A DNA stretch of 64,000 bases, taken from Alectoria sarmentosa (taxonomy: Eukaryota; Ascomycota; Lecanoromycetes; Lecanorales; Parmeliaceae). This document shows, in pieces, positions 22,458 to 32,735 of this stretch. Made by a program: the position numbers and the translations under genes. The notes beneath the pieces were generated by a model. It was not told where the DNA came from, did no database searches, and saw only the letters and a program-made list of their open reading frames with translations. Within the stretch, counting starts at the first letter, position 1. Each line of letters opens with the position of its first letter. The stretch spans positions 1 to 64,000 of the forward strand of contig WOGZ01000065.1 of NCBI GenBank assembly GCA_009733775.1, given 5' to 3'.

Positions 22458-23445
22458 GGAATTCTCTGGTGACGTTCCGATCGTAAAAATCCAATCCTGA
22501 CCCTTGACCTTGGCTGTATGTGCGTCGTAGAGAGGATGGCGTCACTGAAGGAAGAACACTTGTTGACAGAAACGAAACTCGCTCCTGCTTCACTAGGAAG
22601 ACGATTTGTGACGGACATGTTCTGAAAAGGTAGACGAGCATCAAAATGATGGGTTCAAAGAAAAGTTGCTGCGGTGTATGAGCTTGTTGCGGATATCGGA
22701 AGAAGCGCTGCTTGAGGTGCTTGAGGTGCGCCAAGGTGTGCCCACCTTTAGAGACTTGTCCGCGGTCGTTGTGCTGATGGGTCAATAGGAACACCGCTTT
22801 CTGACTTTTCATGGCAAGATATAGGGGCTTTCGGAGGCTAAGAGAAGTACTCTTTATACTCAAATACGAGCGAAGACACCCTCGGATTTCTTTGCTTGTT
22901 TGTTATCCTCAGCAAATCTACCTCACGAATTGCTATTACTATGCCGTTTGGTTTTGACATTTCTGCTTCCATACACACATTTGCTGTTGGTTTCTCATGC
23001 AACATCGGAGCTTCTTGCCATTCTGTCAGTCCGATCTTTCAAACACATTAGACTTTCGGTAGCACGGACTCTTCGGCGGGCGCATACAAGCAGGCAGTAT
23101 ACCACGATAATAAAAGACGAGACGATGACCTTCAGCCGCTGACTTCCCGAAGTCTTCTTTTTAAGAAGCTTGCCCCTCCTGGATCGTGCTCGCGTCTTCA
23201 ATTTGCAAAACCGACTGCCGCACAGAGATGGGATTTGCCTTCGGGTGGCATTTGTGGTACGTAAGATAATGCAGCGGATGTGTGATGGTAATGCCGCCAT
23301 GATAACCGCAAGGGCATTGCGCTGCGCATGCAATTCCTTGCGCATCGAGTGACTCCAAGACCTTCCTTAAGAACACCGCATGCTACCATGTCCTCCATGG
23401 CACCTTTCAGATAGCATTCTTCTCTACAGGGGGTACGAAGCCACC
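22458..23445. other. intergenic without a supported gene
   Basis: Short frames only, none with family character. The last 100 bases are likely the 5' leader of the secreted protein gene that starts at 23446. Confidence 0.4.
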
Positions 23446-23964
23446 ATGAATACCAACTCCCTCAGCACGACCATCCTCTCCCACTCCCCCCTCATCCTCC
23501 TCTCCCTCCTCCTCCTCCCCCTCATCACCGCCCAACCCACCAACGACACCACTCCCTCCAACGCCGTCACCTTCGAATGCTACCCCTTACACATCTTCAC
23601 CCTGCGCCTCGGCCTCGTGCAAAACTGCGCCGCCGCGATCCTCTCGCTGCCCCAAACCCCGCAGCCCGTCTCCTTCCACCACGGCGGCCGCGACGACATC
23701 GGCCGTCTCCCCATCACGACGACCCGCGGCGACTGCATGGTGACGGTGGACTTGGTCGATTCGACCGAGTTCGGCAGCTGGACGTCGATCGATCTGGTCG
23801 CGACTCTGCTGATGACTGCTTGTGCGGATATTTCGCTGCATAGGGCGTATACAGGAGGGTATGCGAGCGCGGGGAATGGTGGGGGGATCAAGATCACGTT
23901 GCGGAGGTTTGAAGGGGGGGTTGGGGTGGGGAATGGAAGTGGGAATGGTTTGCTTGAGGGGTAG
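23446..23964 (+). CDS. small secreted four-cysteine protein
   Basis: Single exon of 172 residues. I chose the ATG at 23446 because it directly precedes a typical signal peptide: a short S/T-rich start, then a hydrophobic core LILLSLLLLPLITAQ, with cleavage probable after about residue 29-30. The mature part has four cysteines (about residues 45, 61, 97 and 126) in a pattern I know from a widespread, unnamed ascomycete secreted family: C...C-AAI-LP...F...LP...GDCMVTVDL...SW..I...A..C..... An NDT site offers N-glycosylation. The C-terminal tail is a Gly-rich low-complexity stretch. The upstream frame from 23380 is not used because it would bury the signal peptide. It could be a host-interaction protein or a structural wall protein; function is unknown. 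Confidence 0.7.
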   Translation: MNTNSLSTTILSHSPLILLSLLLLPLITAQPTNDTTPSNAVTFECYPLHIFTLRLGLVQNCAAAILSLPQTPQPVSFHHGGRDDIGRLPITTTRGDCMVTVDLVDSTEFGSWTSIDLVATLLMTACADISLHRAYTGGYASAGNGGGIKITLRRFEGGVGVGNGSGNGLLEG

Positions 23965-24732
23965 GGGTGGAGGGTGGACGAGCCATGGCAGCGAGGGCCC
24001 AAAATGCTTTTTCCTCTGAATTATTGCGTTCTGTGATGAAAGAGATATTCTTCGCCACACCTTTATATAGATACCTGCATCCAAAATAGTAGGTAGAACA
24101 CTTGTTGTATTAGAAGGGCAAGTATGAGGAAGTGCGAGTATGTAATCTGATACGTCACCAAGTCACGTGACCCTCGAAGCTCAAAGGTTTTTTGAAGTCT
24201 CCCGAGGAAAGATTCTTCCTACACAATCAGATCCTGCAACAAATCCTACGCAAGTAAATATGCTTTGGTATCAAAGTTGGAAGGAAGACTCCAAACAGAT
24301 CATGGCGACCGCAAAGACATCAAGAAACGTCTGAGGTGACGTATTAACAGATGATCACTTTTGTCGAGACCTGGCCCCCAAACCATCCCAGCAACCAGCT
24401 CTCGTAGAACCATTTTCATCCTATGCAGCTCTGGACCGAAGGGAGCATTATTCGTATTGGTCAAACAGACGGAAATTCTGACATATTTCTTCAAGTATGC
24501 TCTCCCTGGCTTTCCCAATGTGACAGCCACTTGGATGGGTGACTCTCAAAGGATTTGTGGCCTATTTTTAGCTTCTGGCTGCCCTTCTAGGTGTGAGCTG
24601 CAGCGTGCGGCACATGCGCGAATTGTCGCACGCGCTGAGGCTCTACAGAATTCGATTCTCCTTCTCGAGTCTCTATCTGCCGGTGCTTCGGACGAATGAG
24701 CTCCCCGGGAAGTAAATAATATCACCTGGGAT
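23965..24732. other. intergenic before the NLR gene
   Basis: This 770-bp interval has short frames at 24300-24700 on both strands without recognisable domains. It presumably contains the promoter of the NLR-like gene. Confidence 0.4.
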
Positions 24733-27700
24733 ATGAGTGACCCTTTTTCCGTTGCGTCCAGTGCTGTGGGTCTTGTATCGCTCGGCTTGACCGTCTGCCA
24801 GGGACTTCTTCAGTACTACAGCTCCTGGAAGGATTCCCAAAAAGATGTCGCCGCAATGTGCACTTCGTTGGAAGGACTTACCAAGACTTTCCGGCTGGTT
24901 GAAAGTACGATACAAAATCGTAGATTTAACCAAGCAATCGTCGATCGAGTTACGGCCAGCATCGATCTTTGCGAGACAGGTGTGAATGAGCTCGATGCAA
25001 AGCTACTAAAGGTCAAAGGGACTCCAGCCCAAGGAACTGAAGGTAAATTCCGAGGACAAGTGCGTCGAGCACTCTATCCTTTCAAGGAGAGCACGCTCTT
25101 GAAATTACGAGAGACAATTTCCGATCTTCGAGACAATCTGAGTCTAGCTATCACTACACTTCAACTGTGAGTTTTCCCACCTCGGAGCTCAAACCCTTCC
25201 CCACATACGCTCCTCAACAGGATTTTGGAGTCTTGCTAAGAGTCTTGACCCTCAGTGATGTCTCAGCAACATCCTTGCAGAAGATAGACGCCATTGGTGG
25301 GAATCTAGCGTCTCTCATGGGCAGTTCCAGTTCCCTTGTGGATGAAGTCGCCAAGGTACAACTTAGCCAGGCTGGTAAGGTCAATATCTTTTTTCAACAA
25401 GACCATCACGAACTCACACATTTATCTCAAGAACATGACGAGAAAATAAAAAGCGAAAGACGACTTGCCATTATTCATTGGTTGTCACCTTTGTATTTCG
25501 GAGACAAACAAAAAGACACTCTGGGTGGACGGCAGGAAGGAACAGGAGGCTGGCTACTAAATGACATGCGTTTCACGGACTGGCTGGAAGGCGAAACAAG
25601 GACTTTGTGGTGCCCAGGAATGCGTAATTGAATCCTGCCAACCTGCTCACGAAAATCATGCATCGCTAACTCTAAGTCAAGCTGGCGCTGGTAAAACTGT
25701 CCTTGCGTATGACCCCGTCCGAATATCCAGCGTAAGATAGCAATGGCTGATTGGGACATTCATAGATCTGTTATCATCGAACATCTTCAGCAAACGGTCC
25801 AGAGCTCTGATGTTGCAGTCGTGTACATGTATTGCAACTACAAGGAGCAGGGTCAGACGGCAGTAAACTTTATCGCAAGCGTTGTGCAACAGCTTGCTCA
25901 ACAGCAGCCTGGCCTTTCAGACGAAATATCCGGTCTCTATGACCACCATATGAAAACAGGAACCGCTCCATCTCTCTCAGAATACTCGAAAATGTTACGC
26001 TTGCAAATCCAAACATTCTCCAAAGTCTTTGTTGTAATAGATGCCTTGGACGAGTGTCTAGACCGAGATAGGGCCATTTTACTCGATGAGATACAAGCTC
26101 TGTTACCGACGCCATACCTATTGGCGACTTCGCGACACATTCCTACAATTGAAAAGAAATTCAGGGAGGCAGCTTCCCTAGAGATTGAGGCACAAGGAGA
26201 GGATATCGAGGCTTTTCTAGAGGCATGGCTTGACCAACAAGTCCTATGGGTTCGTATCGTCGATGCCGATCCCCATCTACGGGAATATATTTCCAGCACA
26301 ATTTTGGCAAAGTCTCATGGAATGTAGGTCCAATTTGGCCAAATATTACTCAACACCGTGCTAACAAGAACGCCAAATACTAGGTTTCTGCTCGCAGTGC
26401 TACACACGAATCTCCTTGCAGGAGAAGACAATAAAAGAGATCTCTTGAAGGCGCTGCGGAATTTACCTACAGAGCTAGCTGATACCTACGACCAGGCCAT
26501 GCTTAGGATCGAGGACCAGACTCCTCAGCAAATCAAACGAGCCAAACAAGTATTATCTTGGGTTACCTTGGCAGAAAGGCCGCTCACCGTCAGGGAGATG
26601 CAACATGCTCTCGCTGTTGCGCCTGAAGACACATTCCTGGACGAGGATGCCTTGCCAGATGAGGATTTGATGGTGTCAGTTTGTGCTGGCCTTGTAGTAA
26701 TAGACCAGCAAGAAAGCATCATTCGATTGGTGCATTACACCACTCAAGATTACCTCGAACGTACCTTAGAGGCTCGATATCCGCATGCGCAGCGAAATAT
26801 ATGTGCAACATGTATCACGTATCTCTCGTTCAAGGTCTTCGCAGTTGCAGTTGAGCCTTCCAAATTGGTTCCTTATTCTCTGACCCGAGAGGAGATAAAT
26901 CGGCTGGAAGAGAATGTACTGCTCGCTTATGCGGCCCGAAATTGGGGCAACCATGCGCGCAAAGCCTTGGGCCACGATACAATTATCGAGGAGCTTGTTC
27001 GCGGATTCCTTAGCAGTGAAGCCAATTTGTCATCATCTAACAGAATACTTTATGATCAAATTTCCCCCAGTGTTGCTCCAACGGATGCCACTGCTCTGAA
27101 CACTGCTGCTTTTTTCGGTTTGGAGAGGATGGTGATGACGCTCTTGCGAGACGGAGACGATGTAAATGCAAAAGATCCCAAAGGATGGTCGGCATTGCAA
27201 GTAGCAGCAGGAACGGAGCATGAGAACATCGTCAAATTACTGCTGGAAAATGGAGCAGATTTCGAGGCAAAAGACAAATCCGGGAACACTGCACTGTACT
27301 GGGCGGTTGCCGCTGGACGTGAACTCTCTGTGCAAATGCTACTAGAAATGGGATCCGACCCTACTACCTGCGACGACGTGGGCAGTGATTCGATAATTAG
27401 AAAAGCGGCCTTCAACGGACATGCGAAAGTCGTACATTTACTGCTGCTCCACGTACGTGACATCAAACGCCAGAACGATTGGGCATCTTCAGCCCTAGCA
27501 GAAGGCACAAAGAGCGGTCAAGAAACCGTAGTGAATATGATACTTGAAGGATACGCTGATCCTGAAGTGAAACGCAGAGATGTAGCTGTGGTGTTGGGTG
27601 AGGCGGTTTGGCACAAAGATACGTCACTGTTACAGCTATTGTTGGGACACGTTCATATCACCGAAACCGTTGATGAAGTCATACAGAGTGCGCTGCGGAG

Positions 27701-28997
27701 AGCTGCCTCGATTAGTAATGAATCCGCGACACGGCTGCTTTTAGAAGCTGGCGCAGATCCCAATCAACGACCAGAAGGGTATCGAGACCCTATTATGCAC
27801 TATGCAATCCGCAATTCAACTGATACTTCTAGATCCCTCAGAATAGTGCAATTGTTGGTGAAGGCGGGTGGAGATGTCGAGTCAACAAACTCGATGGGCT
27901 GGACACCACTACTTTTAGCAGCCAAGGAGGGTATGACGGAATTAGTACGTTTCCTGCTAGAAATGGGGGCGAGCGTAGCAACTCAGGAGCTACAGACGGG
28001 CCGTACGGCATTACAGTGGGCAGCTATAGCTGGGGATCTGGAGTCGGTTCATCTCCTACTTCAGCGACAGGATCAATCAACCACAGACAATGTCAAATGG
28101 TTGACCTTCGCCCGAAGTTTTCAAGCCGTTCGTGAGAACGAGGCAGCTGCGCTTCTGCAAATTCTAAAAGAAGCAGATTCACTGGACCCCGGAGATAGTC
28201 AGCTGCTCATCCTATGGCATCTCGTGGCAAAGCAAGGGCACGAGTCAGCAGTAGAGGCTTTGCTGAACATGGGAATCAACCTCGAGGCGAAAGATGAGCA
28301 TGGTAACACGGTGCTAAACCTGGCTGCAAAAAGCGGGCACGAAAACGTTTTACGGCTACTACTTGGCAAAGGAGCAAACATTGATGCGGAAAGTTATGAT
28401 AAATCGTATGGGGGAACACCACTTTCGCACGTCGTGGAACGTAAGAGTACAAGAGTGGTACGACTGTTGCTAGACGCAGGCGCCAAGGTAGAAACTGAGC
28501 ATCAACGCAAGACTGCAAGGACACCCTTACACATTGCGACAGGACTCGCCGTTGATAGAAGCGTCGTTGATAAAGAACTCGAGACGATTATGCAAATGCT
28601 TCTGGAACATGGCGCTAGTACCGAAATCGCAAGCCATGGCCCCTACTATGTAGGGTGTACCCCCTTGATCATGATGGCCGCAAATTCCGAGTCCTTGAAC
28701 ATATTACGACTCCTGTTGGCCAATGGGGCTAAAATGGAAGCGAAAACCACGGCAGGGAGGACGGCCTTATGTATCGCTGCCAGGAATGGCGCAATCGATT
28801 GCATAAGACTGCTACTGGAGAGGGGAGCCGACCCGAAGTCTGTCGATCTCGCAACTATAACAAGGTGGCGTGTAACTGCAGAAAACTATGATGAAGGCAT
28901 CCGCCTCATCCAAGACGCACAACGGGAGAGAAACGCCAAGAGCGGCACTGTCTCAGAGGTGGAAAACCAGGTCACTGAGGTTGAGGCAGAGTACTGA
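24733..28997 (+). CDS. NLR-like STAND protein: PigL_N-type helical domain, NACHT, ankyrin repeats
   Basis: Five exons, 24733-25166, 25256-25623, 25682-25706, 25766-26323 and 26384-28997, give 1332 residues. The N-terminus (MSDPFSVASSAVGLVSLGLT) is the helical domain placed at the front of many fungal STAND proteins (PigL_N type). The NACHT NTPase follows. Its P-loop WCPGMPGAGKTVLASVIIEH (about residues 264-283) is assembled from exons 2, 3 and 4, exon 3 being only 25 bp. Walker B is VFVVIDALDECLDRD near 361-375. A winged-helix-like region (LSWVTLAERPLTVREMQHAL, VRLVHYTTQDYL-type) precedes about 14-16 ankyrin repeats at about 697-1295. NLR-type proteins of this architecture are fungal innate-immunity or heterokaryon-incompatibility receptors, with the repeats as ligand sensor. 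The frame is intact with conserved motifs, so it looks functional. The acceptor chosen for intron 1 (25255) is the least certain junction. Confidence 0.88.
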
Positions 28998-30784
28998 TTT
29001 GGTCGGCGATCAGAATTCTCCTATTTCAGCTTGAGAGATGATGGTTTCTTCTTTCGTTACTTCTCCTACAGCGCTCTCACAGGGTCAAGTGAAGGACTTT
29101 TTGGAAATGCTAGAAGAACGAGTTGACATTACCGCGCTGGGATCAACCTCAAAACGCCAATTCAAGGTCTTTACCTTCAAAGCTTTGAAGTTTCAATTTC
29201 TCATATTTAGAAATCAGTCGCACACACACAATCGTGTTTCACTTGTAACGCCACTATCCAGCTTCACAGCCATCGACCTATCAACTATACCACCTACATT
29301 GCTCTCCTAACCCATCCCCTCGCACATCCGCCGACCTCCGTCGCCCCTTCGGATCCCCTCCTCACTTCCCTCAAGGAACCAGCCACTGTTCCAGAGCAGC
29401 CGAGTGGAAACGACGACAATCAGCGCTCCCAGCAATTGTGCTTCACACCCACTCACGCTCACACTCCAAAAAAACCAGTCCACAAAACCACACCGCAGGT
29501 CCTCTCTTGTCACTAAAAACGTGCTCCCAGACGATAACGTCCCATCGATGAGAACGGCGTTCCAACTCAATTCCATTCTTCTAGGAACGGTGAGAAGGTC
29601 GCAGATGGGTATGAGATAGGATCTTGCGGTCTGGGTAATGACTGTAAAGGTCTTGGATTAAATGGCGGTGGGAGGTGCTAGGAGCCGAATGGTCGGATGA
29701 AGGTTAGAAATGGTGGGTTGTGAATACAAGATATAGGAGAGAGAGAGAAGCCAAGGTTGGCAATGATGCATTCAAGAAGTCCACTTGGGAGAGCGGTGGC
29801 GTTTGCTGGTAACGTTATGGAGTGTGAAGAGGATGGTTGGTGATGGTGAGATGGTTTTGTAATTATGAGATCGTAATTAATTCTTCATCACCGCACCCAT
29901 AAGTACACCAACACTCTACAACAGGCTCAAGCCAAAACCCCTAACAAGGTATTGAAGACAGAACTCCACGACTCTCAATAGCGGAAGCAGCACCATGTCA
30001 TCATCAATACCTAAATCCAAGCTACAAAGTGTTGAAGATAAAAACCACCGTTTTCCGATCACAAGTCGCTTACTACAGATCCCAGCCTCCTTTTCATGCC
30101 ACACCTACCCTTAGCATACAAAAGCGTTTCGTAGATAGTATCCGCCAACAACATGCAGCGAGCGAAACAAAAATGCGCAACCGGGAGAGTCGATCCAGTC
30201 TCAAAATCCAGCAAAGTCACTGCGATTTGAAACATGATCAAGCTACGTCCAAGGACATACATAGCCCATCCCAAAGTTCGAACCCTTCTACCTACTATAA
30301 GTGTGGCAAATTGTACAACACTATAAGAATGGCAAATTGCACAACAAGCCATTCCATCGCTTGGGGCGTCGGGGTTGAAAAGGTTGAGGCAGAAGACTGG
30401 GGGGGTCTATAAGTCCAGGAACGTCTCGAAGGGATAGCTGATGTTTTGACGTTGGAGGGGTGGTAGGGAGATACACTCTCTGTGACATATGGATTCTGCA
30501 GGACCATGTTCGGGCGTGAAGAAGACCCACTGCAATAGCAAGGTCCCTCGCTCATCATGAGTTGTTCCGAAATAGTCCGTCTAGAAGGCTGGGAGTTACG
30601 CAACGAGACATCTACCCTGAAGTTCTTTGGAAGATTGGTCCGACGCATCATGATGGCAGCCGGCAGAGTTTTCAATTGATTGCGCAATGGGGCTTTCTTA
30701 ATTGAAATCATAACGCCCCGTGTAGGCACTGACTAGCTGAATGAATGTAGCGAGACAATTCGATGGTTTACGAACCATAAATCG
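28998..30784. other. 1.8 kb intergenic, no supported gene
   Basis: Only short frames on both strands, the longest (30295-30729 minus) without family character. A short direct repeat sits at about 30295-30345 (see findings). 29870-30000 is AT-rich. Nothing else is recognisable. Confidence 0.4.
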
Positions 30785-32275
30785 TCAGATTTCCATATCT
30801 GGGCCTTCAAATACTAGCGGTACGAGATAATCATCAATTCTCTTGGGACCAGCCTCGGCCTCTGATGCCTTTCGAAGATTTACGATTATTTGGTCCCATT
30901 CATCTTTCGTACAGCCGGGCTTGCTGTGTTTCATAGTTATGTCGCAGCGCGACAGTTCCTGCTCAGCTTGCTGCAAATACTCCCACGGCCATGTCATATC
31001 CTGTCCTTCATATACCGACCAAACATCACATTCCGGGTTGAAGTCGACATATACACTCTCCAGCTTGGTGTTTGTCTCCTTAGTTGCTTTTTCAGAAGCA
31101 AAGTCTGCCATCCAGAGGGCTTGGTCTGCTGCAAAGTCTGTCCATGATTCACTGTGCTGGTCCTCCGTGTGAAAGCTCATTGCCAGATGACGCAGCACAG
31201 GCGCGGCTAACTTTACAGCCGCCTCGGATGGCTTTTCGGCCAGTAGGTTGTAGGCGGAGAGATGCAATTCGTGAAGACATCGAAACTTGGAAAAGTTGGG
31301 GATGCCACTTCTCGTCCAAGGAGCATCTTCATTGGGTTTCTCAGGGATAATTCGGACCATGATATACTGCAGCGATTCACGATGTATGTTCAATATGGGT
31401 TCCAATGCGTCAAGCGTGTATTCCCGCCCATGAGACGAATTAATGAGCTGTGACAAGCTGAGCCTCACGAGTCTTGAAGGCCATTTCAGAAGGGTTCTCG
31501 TGCTGTGAGGCGAAGCACTTGGATCGTCCAGCTCCAGAGATGTCATAGCACTGGTATGAGAGCGAGCAAGAGCAGAAAGCTTGTCCGTTTCAAACTGCGA
31601 GGATGGTTCAACTGGAAACCACGGTGCCCTAGGTGTGTCGCCACTACCCAACCCATAGCGAGACAGTTGCACGGCTTTTAGGGTTGGCTGGTTGAAGTGG
31701 CCAAGGATCATTTGCAAAGACGGACCGCTATCGTATCCTGAAAGCCGCAAAACTTCCAGACGAGGAAGCATCGCAACAGCATGGATGATGGGCCAGACCG
31801 TAGTAGACCAACCTAGATGCAATGACACAGTGCGGACGGCCTGGCAGGATTTGATGGTATCAGCAATTGCGCGGCAAGTGGCCTCGCTCGGATGCCACTG
31901 CTGGACCGAGATATCCCGAACATGGTTGCGGAGGTCTGCTTGCTGTTGCAAATTCTCGACTGCTTTCGAAGTACGGGACTTTTGCACTCCAAATTGCTCA
32001 ACAAAAGATATCTTTCGGTACAGCGTCGCGTCATAAATGTTTTCCCAATGCTTGCAAATGACCGGGATTGGAGGACATTCTTCATAAGTAGGTTCGCGAT
32101 ACAAGTCGGTTTCTGGGGGAAGATAGGCAAAGATCTCGGACAAGAGCTCATCTGGCAACATGGAAATATAGCAATTGCCCAAAGAATCGGGTGGTGGTTT
32201 GGGAGGTCGTGACATGAGACATAGTGTTCGTTGTGGAGAAGGGCCAAGATAGTTTTGTCTCAGACGTCGCGGCAT
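30785..32275 (-). CDS. F-box protein with leucine-rich-repeat-like region
   Basis: Single exon of 496 residues from the ATG at 32275; alternative in-frame ATGs lie at 32329 and 32215. An F-box-like motif (MLPDELLSEIFAYLPPET... then VICKHWENIYDATLYRKI) occupies roughly residues 37-90. Behind it are irregular leucine-rich repeats (AVRTVSLHLGW, MLPRLEVLRLSGYDS, PTLKAVQLSRYGLG, SRLVRLSLSQLI, FRCLHELHLSAYNLL), as expected for an SCF substrate adaptor. The tail is acidic and ends near FEGPDMEI. SCF adaptors recruit targets for ubiquitination; the target here is unknown. The gene is divergent from KAP123, with about 460 bp between starts. Confidence 0.75.
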   Translation of the reverse strand: MPRRLRQNYLGPSPQRTLCLMSRPPKPPPDSLGNCYISMLPDELLSEIFAYLPPETDLYREPTYEECPPIPVICKHWENIYDATLYRKISFVEQFGVQKSRTSKAVENLQQQADLRNHVRDISVQQWHPSEATCRAIADTIKSCQAVRTVSLHLGWSTTVWPIIHAVAMLPRLEVLRLSGYDSGPSLQMILGHFNQPTLKAVQLSRYGLGSGDTPRAPWFPVEPSSQFETDKLSALARSHTSAMTSLELDDPSASPHSTRTLLKWPSRLVRLSLSQLINSSHGREYTLDALEPILNIHRESLQYIMVRIIPEKPNEDAPWTRSGIPNFSKFRCLHELHLSAYNLLAEKPSEAAVKLAAPVLRHLAMSFHTEDQHSESWTDFAADQALWMADFASEKATKETNTKLESVYVDFNPECDVWSVYEGQDMTWPWEYLQQAEQELSRCDITMKHSKPGCTKDEWDQIIVNLRKASEAEAGPKRIDDYLVPLVFEGPDMEI

Positions 32276-32735
32276 CTTCGTTCTTCTCGGGTTAGAATAG
32301 ATCACGGAGAGAATTGCACAACAGAACACTCACAGAGTTCTATTGTAGCTGTGATCGAGGATGATACACAAGGTGGGGCTTCTTCATGCTCAGCTCCTAT
32401 GGAATCTAGCAGACGTGTGAGCATGGCAAGTACATGTGTCGACGAACAAGAAGAGCTTGGAGCCATACTTGTACATAAATCACAGAGGCATTGGCATGCG
32501 ACTTTGGATGTTCCAGTGACATCTGCTACACACCCAGCTCTCCTTGCTCCTTATTATTTAGCCGTAGAGAGCTATCACGGAGCACGACACTAGGCTACCT
32601 CGCCACCAGGTTGCATTTTTCGATCGGGTAAACTTCGGCTGTTGATCAAAAGCCGAGGCGCAAAGAATCTTGAACTCTTTGGTGCATTATAAAACAACAT
32701 CCCACCACCAATTTCGAATCTTTACAACCATCACC
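32276..32735. promoter_or_regulatory. shared upstream region of the F-box gene and KAP123
   Basis: A 460-bp divergent promoter interval. Just upstream of KAP123 a TTATAAAAC stretch at about 32688-32696 is a possible TATA-like element about 40 bp before the start codon. No other site is evident. Confidence 0.4.

Noticed and set aside
22312..22863. 183-codon minus-strand frame
   Set aside because: Crosses the N gap and homopolymer C; its glycine/glutamate run is an artefact of the C-rich tract.
30295..30729. 144-codon minus-strand frame
   Set aside because: No recognisable domain, partly made of the tandem repeat; kept only as intergenic.
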